From Tetranychus cinnabarinus (lineage: Eukaryota > Arthropoda > Arachnida > Trombidiformes > Tetranychidae), in assembly GCA_022266195.1 (NCBI GenBank), contig WHVY01000001.1, forward strand, positions 1,612,001 through 1,676,000: DNA of 64,000 bases. The letters run 5' to 3'. The position numbers and the translations under genes are program-made. This document shows, one piece after another, positions 60,631 through 64,000 of this stretch. How positions within the stretch are numbered: position 1 is the first letter of the stretch; each line of letters begins with the position of its first letter. The notes beneath the pieces are model-generated. The model did not search any database, was not told the origin of the DNA, and saw nothing but the letters and a program-made list of their open reading frames with translations.

Positions 60631-62337
60631 ATGATTACAAATCCTATTTTAGGCACTCAAAGCCCCATTTTTGTGAATTCAGTTTCAGGGAGCCAAAATA
60701 TCAACATCACCATCCAACCGTTCAGTGGGGATGGAGATGAGGATATTTTGGATTGGTTTGCTGATTTTGAATATTCAGCTAAAATATTAGGATGGTCAGA
60801 TGAGGCTATGGTAAAAGCCTTGCCTGCCTATCTGACCAGAACAGCCCGAAGTTGGTACCTTCACAATTATGTCCATAAAAATTTAGTTCCAACAACTTTC
60901 GATGTACTTAAAAAGGAAATGGTCTCAGGACTATGTTCATCAGATTTTAGGGGAGTATTAGAAGCTAGATTGTTGAGAAAGAAACAAGAACAGGGTCAAT
61001 CTACTCTCAGTTTTATATATGAGGTCAGAGAACTTTGTTATCGTCTAGATGAGCAAACCCCAGAATCAGTAGTAACCATGATTATTAAACAGGGTCTCTT
61101 ACCTGAATTACGTTACAGCATAGCTATGAAAAACCCAAAAACTATTGATGAGTATATAAATGCAGCTAAAATCGCCGAAAAAGCTAGAGAAGCCTCAGAA
61201 AGTCATCTCCAAACTCAAGTTGTTAATAATGAATTAGATCAACTCAAGCAGACTATCAGCGAGATGAACCGTAAAATTAGAGACCTTGAGAGAACCCCAA
61301 CTCTTCTGTGTAATTACTGTGGTAGACGTAATCATACAGAAGAAAACTGTAGACAAAAACAAAGATTTGCTCAGGTCCAGCCAATTCAAATGAATTTACC
61401 TCAACAAAACCAACGTTATCAAGAGACTAGACAGCCTAGGGGTAATAACGATCAAAACCAACCCAGAGGTAGAAATAGAAGTCCGGCTAATTGGAGAAAT
61501 AACCAAGCAGAGCCTCAGCCCAGTACTAGCAGACAAGATGTTAGCCCAGTCAGACGGTCAGCTAGAGTCCGAAGACCTTCTCAAAAAGCAAGAGAAGCAT
61601 CAGGACTACAACAAACACAACCAAAAACAAGAAATAATGTAGTCCATACTTTAGCAGACTATCAATGCAATTCAAGTTACTCTTCAACTGAATCGTTAAA
61701 CAATAGTCCACCCAGACACGTCTCCACTGTGACAAGAAATGATAGTAATCTTATTACCAAGAAAATCAGAGTAAATGAGGTAAAAACTGAATCCATGATT
61801 GACACTGGTTCATCAATTAGCTTAATTACGCAAGATTTTGCTCACTTATTGAAGGTGCCAATCAAGGCCTACAAGGGTCCAATAGCATTAACTGCTGATA
61901 AGAAACCGTTAAGAGTACTTGGTGAGGTGGAAGTTGATCTTATCATCAGAGATGAGAAAACAGCTATCCTTGTAAAAGCTAGTCTACAAGTTGTCAAGCA
62001 TTTACCAATGAAATATAAAGTTTTGATTGGACAAGATATCCTTGTCGACGCTGAGATTGTAGTTGATTGTGCAAGAAAGGTAATATCAATTCAGAGGGAA
62101 ATGGATCAACAGAATGGTTGGACAAAGGTAACTGAACCCGTTAATTCAAATGAAGCCTCAGAGACAGAATCAACTTTAGATTACAGCTCAGAATTAACCT
62201 CCAGTTATGGATCGAGTTGCTCTGATATTGAATCAGATGTAAGTGGATCAGATGATTATGGAACTGACACTAGTAGTCTTGACGATAATTTGATATCTTC
62301 AAGCATCAACTCAAAGAACGAAGATTTGCCAAAGTAA
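60631..62337 (+). CDS. Inner element ORF1: Gag with zinc knuckle and aspartic protease (568 aa)
   Basis: ATG at 60631 in good context (TCACCATGA); the upstream in-frame TTG at 60616 is not needed. Domains: capsid-like region about residues 25-190 (DWFADFEYSAKILGW, ARSWYLHNYVHK, GLLPELRYSIAM), a coiled segment (LKQTISEMNRKIRDLE), CCHC knuckle CNYCGRRNHTEENC near residue 230, a basic Q/N/R-rich linker, then a retropepsin-like site MIDTGSSISLITQDF near 390 and the flap-region motif VLIGQDILVDAEIVVD. The C-terminus is serine- and aspartate-rich. The reading frame is complete. Expected role: particle assembly and self-processing. Confidence 0.88.
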   Translation: MITNPILGTQSPIFVNSVSGSQNINITIQPFSGDGDEDILDWFADFEYSAKILGWSDEAMVKALPAYLTRTARSWYLHNYVHKNLVPTTFDVLKKEMVSGLCSSDFRGVLEARLLRKKQEQGQSTLSFIYEVRELCYRLDEQTPESVVTMIIKQGLLPELRYSIAMKNPKTIDEYINAAKIAEKAREASESHLQTQVVNNELDQLKQTISEMNRKIRDLERTPTLLCNYCGRRNHTEENCRQKQRFAQVQPIQMNLPQQNQRYQETRQPRGNNDQNQPRGRNRSPANWRNNQAEPQPSTSRQDVSPVRRSARVRRPSQKAREASGLQQTQPKTRNNVVHTLADYQCNSSYSSTESLNNSPPRHVSTVTRNDSNLITKKIRVNEVKTESMIDTGSSISLITQDFAHLLKVPIKAYKGPIALTADKKPLRVLGEVEVDLIIRDEKTAILVKASLQVVKHLPMKYKVLIGQDILVDAEIVVDCARKVISIQREMDQQNGWTKVTEPVNSNEASETESTLDYSSELTSSYGSSCSDIESDVSGSDDYGTDTSSLDDNLISSSINSKNEDLPK

Positions 62338-63359
62338 CTGTTTCAGCAACAAACCAAGAACAGCTAGAGAAGGGTGAAAAGCGCTTGAGAGAAGTTTTGG
62401 AAAAGGCTACCACTGGTGTTAAGAGATTACCGTCCAGCCATTGTACTATCTGTTTCAGTACCGACCATCTAAAGCTCGACTGTCATCATTGTGCCGCGTG
62501 TGGTAAACCTGATCATAGGGTCAAAAATTGTAAATTTATTCAAAAAACCCTAGTTAAACCAAATCAAGTTCAACCACCTAAACCAAAACCTACTGGCATC
62601 CACCTCTCGAGAAAAGCCAGGATTCAATTGATGAAAAGAAAAACACTTAATTTAAACAAAGTTTGGTGGACAATGTTAGGCACATTTGATAGGTCGTTAC
62701 TTGGTCACCTAAAACCAGTCGGCCCAGAAGATGATTTAAAAGAAACAATAGCAATTAACTTCATTGGTGAAACACATAATGGTAAACCAATCCTGACAAT
62801 AATCACAGGATATTTTGGAGGTTCACATGGTGTCTGTACTCTTTATTGCGCTGCTACTAAATTAAATGACTTGCGAGACTTTAAAACTCCAATTACTGGC
62901 ATCCAAGGTAATACTGAAACAACAGAATTCAGTGAAATTCAAGATAACATCCTCACTTGTTGTACTAATCGACGAGTTGTTTTCTTTGGAGACATCGCCG
63001 AGTCACTCAATAAACTTTGGTTAGATTATGGTACCTTTCTCAATGCTAACACTGACTTCATCAGCCTTCAAGAATTGTACGGCCCTGAGAGAGTTCCACT
63101 GACGCCCCTAATCAAATTTCACTTTCCCAACTCCGAAACCTACAAAGCCAACCTAGGACCAATGGATGGAGCTAATCATGAAAAAGAAACAAGATTCATC
63201 CTCCGGTTATATGTGAATTATTATAATTTACTTAAAACGTATGGACAGGTTCCAACAGGATTAGAATCCAGGAATTGGTTAGTGGAGAGTAAAGATATCA
63301 ACTGGTGGAAACAGAACAGGGACTGTTCCGAAAAGCGACCGGCAGATGTAAAACAATAA
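62289..63359 (+). CDS. Inner element ORF2: -1 frame, two CCHC knuckles and an unrecognised domain
   Basis: Open from 62289 to TAA 63357-63359 (356 codons), overlapping the end of ORF1 by 49 bases in the -1 frame. No ATG precedes the zinc knuckles, so expression as a frameshift fusion to Gag-protease is likely; a separate start would need ATG near 62630, after the knuckles. Two knuckles are visible: CTICFSTDHLKLDC and CAACGKPDHRVKNC. The C-terminal part of about 230 residues contains AINFIGETHNGKPILTI, RRVVFFGDIAESLNKLWLDY, SLQELYGPERVP and ANHEKETRFILRLYVNYY. It shows no YxDD, RNase H or integrase signature. Spacing is loosely reminiscent of DEDD-type nuclease folds, but the acidic residues do not line up. 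The last codons lie in the right LTR. Confidence 0.75.
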   Translation, partial: FDIFKHQLKERRFAKVTVSATNQEQLEKGEKRLREVLEKATTGVKRLPSSHCTICFSTDHLKLDCHHCAACGKPDHRVKNCKFIQKTLVKPNQVQPPKPKPTGIHLSRKARIQLMKRKTLNLNKVWWTMLGTFDRSLLGHLKPVGPEDDLKETIAINFIGETHNGKPILTIITGYFGGSHGVCTLYCAATKLNDLRDFKTPITGIQGNTETTEFSEIQDNILTCCTNRRVVFFGDIAESLNKLWLDYGTFLNANTDFISLQELYGPERVPLTPLIKFHFPNSETYKANLGPMDGANHEKETRFILRLYVNYYNLLKTYGQVPTGLESRNWLVESKDINWWKQNRDCSEKRPADVKQ

Positions 63360-63676
63360 ATCCTCTATTGACGCAAATGGAATTATATCATACTAATTTG
63401 CGTCAATAAGACGTTAATAGATTTTAAGATTAGATCTTCCCAAATACCAAATTGATAAATCTAACTATTTAAACTTAGAAAAATCTTTCATTTTATTCAT
63501 TCAAGTGATCAACTCTAAACAGTTCGGAACTCATTGTCTGAGTTCCAACTAAGCAACAAAACCATCTTTACACAAACCATCTTATGTATTGTTAAACAGT
63601 AACATATAACCAAGTGCTATAATTAAAGTAAACGTTAAAACCAAATCAACCCCGTGTTATTCTTCATTGCACTTCA
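63347..63676 (+). repeat. Inner element 3' LTR (330 bp)
   Basis: Same length as the left LTR and identical except G at 63669 in place of T. It provides the stop codon of ORF2. It ends GCACTTCA, directly followed by the GATG target copy. Confidence 0.95.
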
Positions 63677-64000
63677 GATGTTTATCCTTTGCCTGATATT
63701 CAATTAGCATTAGATTGCTTACAGGGTTCACAGTACTTCAGCCTTTTAGACCTAAAAAGTGGTTATTATCAAATAGCTATGGATCCTAGTGATCAAGAGA
63801 AAACTGCTTTCATAACTCAAAACGGTCTTTTTGAATTTGTAGTTATGCCTTTTGGACTTTCTTGTGCACCAGCAACATTTCAAAGGCTTATGGATAGAGT
63901 AATCTCAGGATTAAAGTATAAATTTGTACTAGTTTATATTGATGATGTTATTGTTTTCTCGAAAAACTTTGATGAACATTTAGAACACCTAAAAATCGTC
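63677..64000 (+). pseudogene. Outer element: reverse transcriptase continuation (partial at window edge)
   Basis: 108 codons in the frame left at 59743. It begins with the YPLPDI motif and contains FSLLDLKSGYYQIAMDPSD, KTAFITQNGLFEFVVMPFGL and the catalytic YIDD box in LVYIDDVIVFS. These are standard Ty3/gypsy palm motifs, all intact here. The frame is still open at base 64000. It is non-functional in this copy because of the insertion and the Gag breaks upstream. Confidence 0.9.

Larger units (their letters stand above)
59744..63676 (+). mobile_element. Nested young non-autonomous LTR retrotransposon with Gag-protease and a novel second frame
   Basis: 3933 bp, bounded by two 330-bp LTRs that differ at one site (T60066 against G63669) and by a GATG duplication, so the insertion is recent. 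Internal order: primer-binding site, tandem-repeat leader, ORF1 (Gag, CCHC knuckle, protease), ORF2 in the -1 frame. No reverse transcriptase, RNase H or integrase motif is present in any frame, and no clear polypurine tract precedes the right LTR. Its Gag resembles that of the outer element, so a related autonomous family may supply polymerase. Both frames are intact, which suggests selection or very recent activity. Confidence 0.9.
57197..64000 (+). mobile_element. Ty3/gypsy-type LTR retrotransposon, decayed and interrupted, 3' end outside window
   Basis: Order: 5' LTR (57197-57784), primer-binding site (57787), Gag pieces, zinc knuckle, aspartic protease, reverse transcriptase start, a nested younger element (59744-63676), reverse transcriptase continuation (63677 to the edge). 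The RT motifs (SPWASPIVIVDKKTGDKRFC before the break; FGLSCAPATFQRLM and YIDDVIVFS after it) are of the gypsy type. Gag has two frame changes (near 58250 and 58440-58480) and the polymerase is split, so this copy cannot be autonomous. RNase H, integrase and the 3' LTR would lie beyond 64000. Confidence 0.85.

Noticed and set aside
62520..63356. Assignment of inner-element ORF2 to the DEDD/ERI-1-like exonucleases
   Set aside because: The FIGET and FFGD...SLQELYG spacing is suggestive, but the catalytic acids and the H-x4-D motif are not in place; kept only as a hypothesis.
1..64000. CRISPR arrays, bacterial operons, rRNA genes
   Set aside because: None seen; introns, TATA boxes and polyadenylation signals show eukaryotic DNA, and the only tandem arrays are simple repeats and the retroelement leader.

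Overview
The window is AT-rich eukaryotic DNA with spliced genes, GT-AG introns from tens of bases to about 15 kb, TATA and AATAAA signals, and LTR retrotransposons. The gene families point to an arthropod. The Dscam exon layout has no room for the insect-type Ig7 exon cluster, which makes a chelicerate, perhaps a mite, the best guess. The species cannot be fixed from the sequence alone.

Layout. 1-4797: mostly non-coding, with a degenerate inverted repeat (about 430-1035) and coding-like fragments (1138-2224) of an unrecognised, probably decayed gene. 4798-19165 (+): a complete 17-exon cyclic-nucleotide phosphodiesterase of the PDE5/6 type (two GAF domains plus HD catalytic domain, 928 aa), with two large 5' introns. 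19166-23264: intergenic, containing a pair of 105-bp repeats and a 101-bp inverted copy of PDE exon 10 with its splice donor. 23265-47014 (+): the 5' part of a Dscam-type cell-adhesion gene (signal peptide and Ig1 to Ig7 in six phase-1 exons); no Ig8 or FNIII exon is visible downstream. 50.6-56.8 kb: a cluster of very small genes. These are a three-exon cysteine-rich secreted peptide (-), two tandem-duplicated secreted peptides (+) with conserved promoter and signal peptide but diverged mature parts, and a possible 71-aa gene (-). 57197-64000: a decayed Ty3/gypsy-type element whose reverse transcriptase is split by a younger 3.93-kb LTR element. The younger element has near-identical 330-bp LTRs and a 4-bp target duplication.

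Most unusual points: (i) the young element carries Gag and protease but no polymerase. In the -1 frame, where pol would be, it has a 356-codon reading frame with two CCHC knuckles and an unrecognised C-terminal domain. (ii) An inverted, 95% identical PDE exon copy lies 4 kb downstream of its source. (iii) The 10-mer CACTCCCAGT and its complement recur nine times, always outside exons. (iv) The small secreted-peptide genes may lie inside the Dscam transcription unit.
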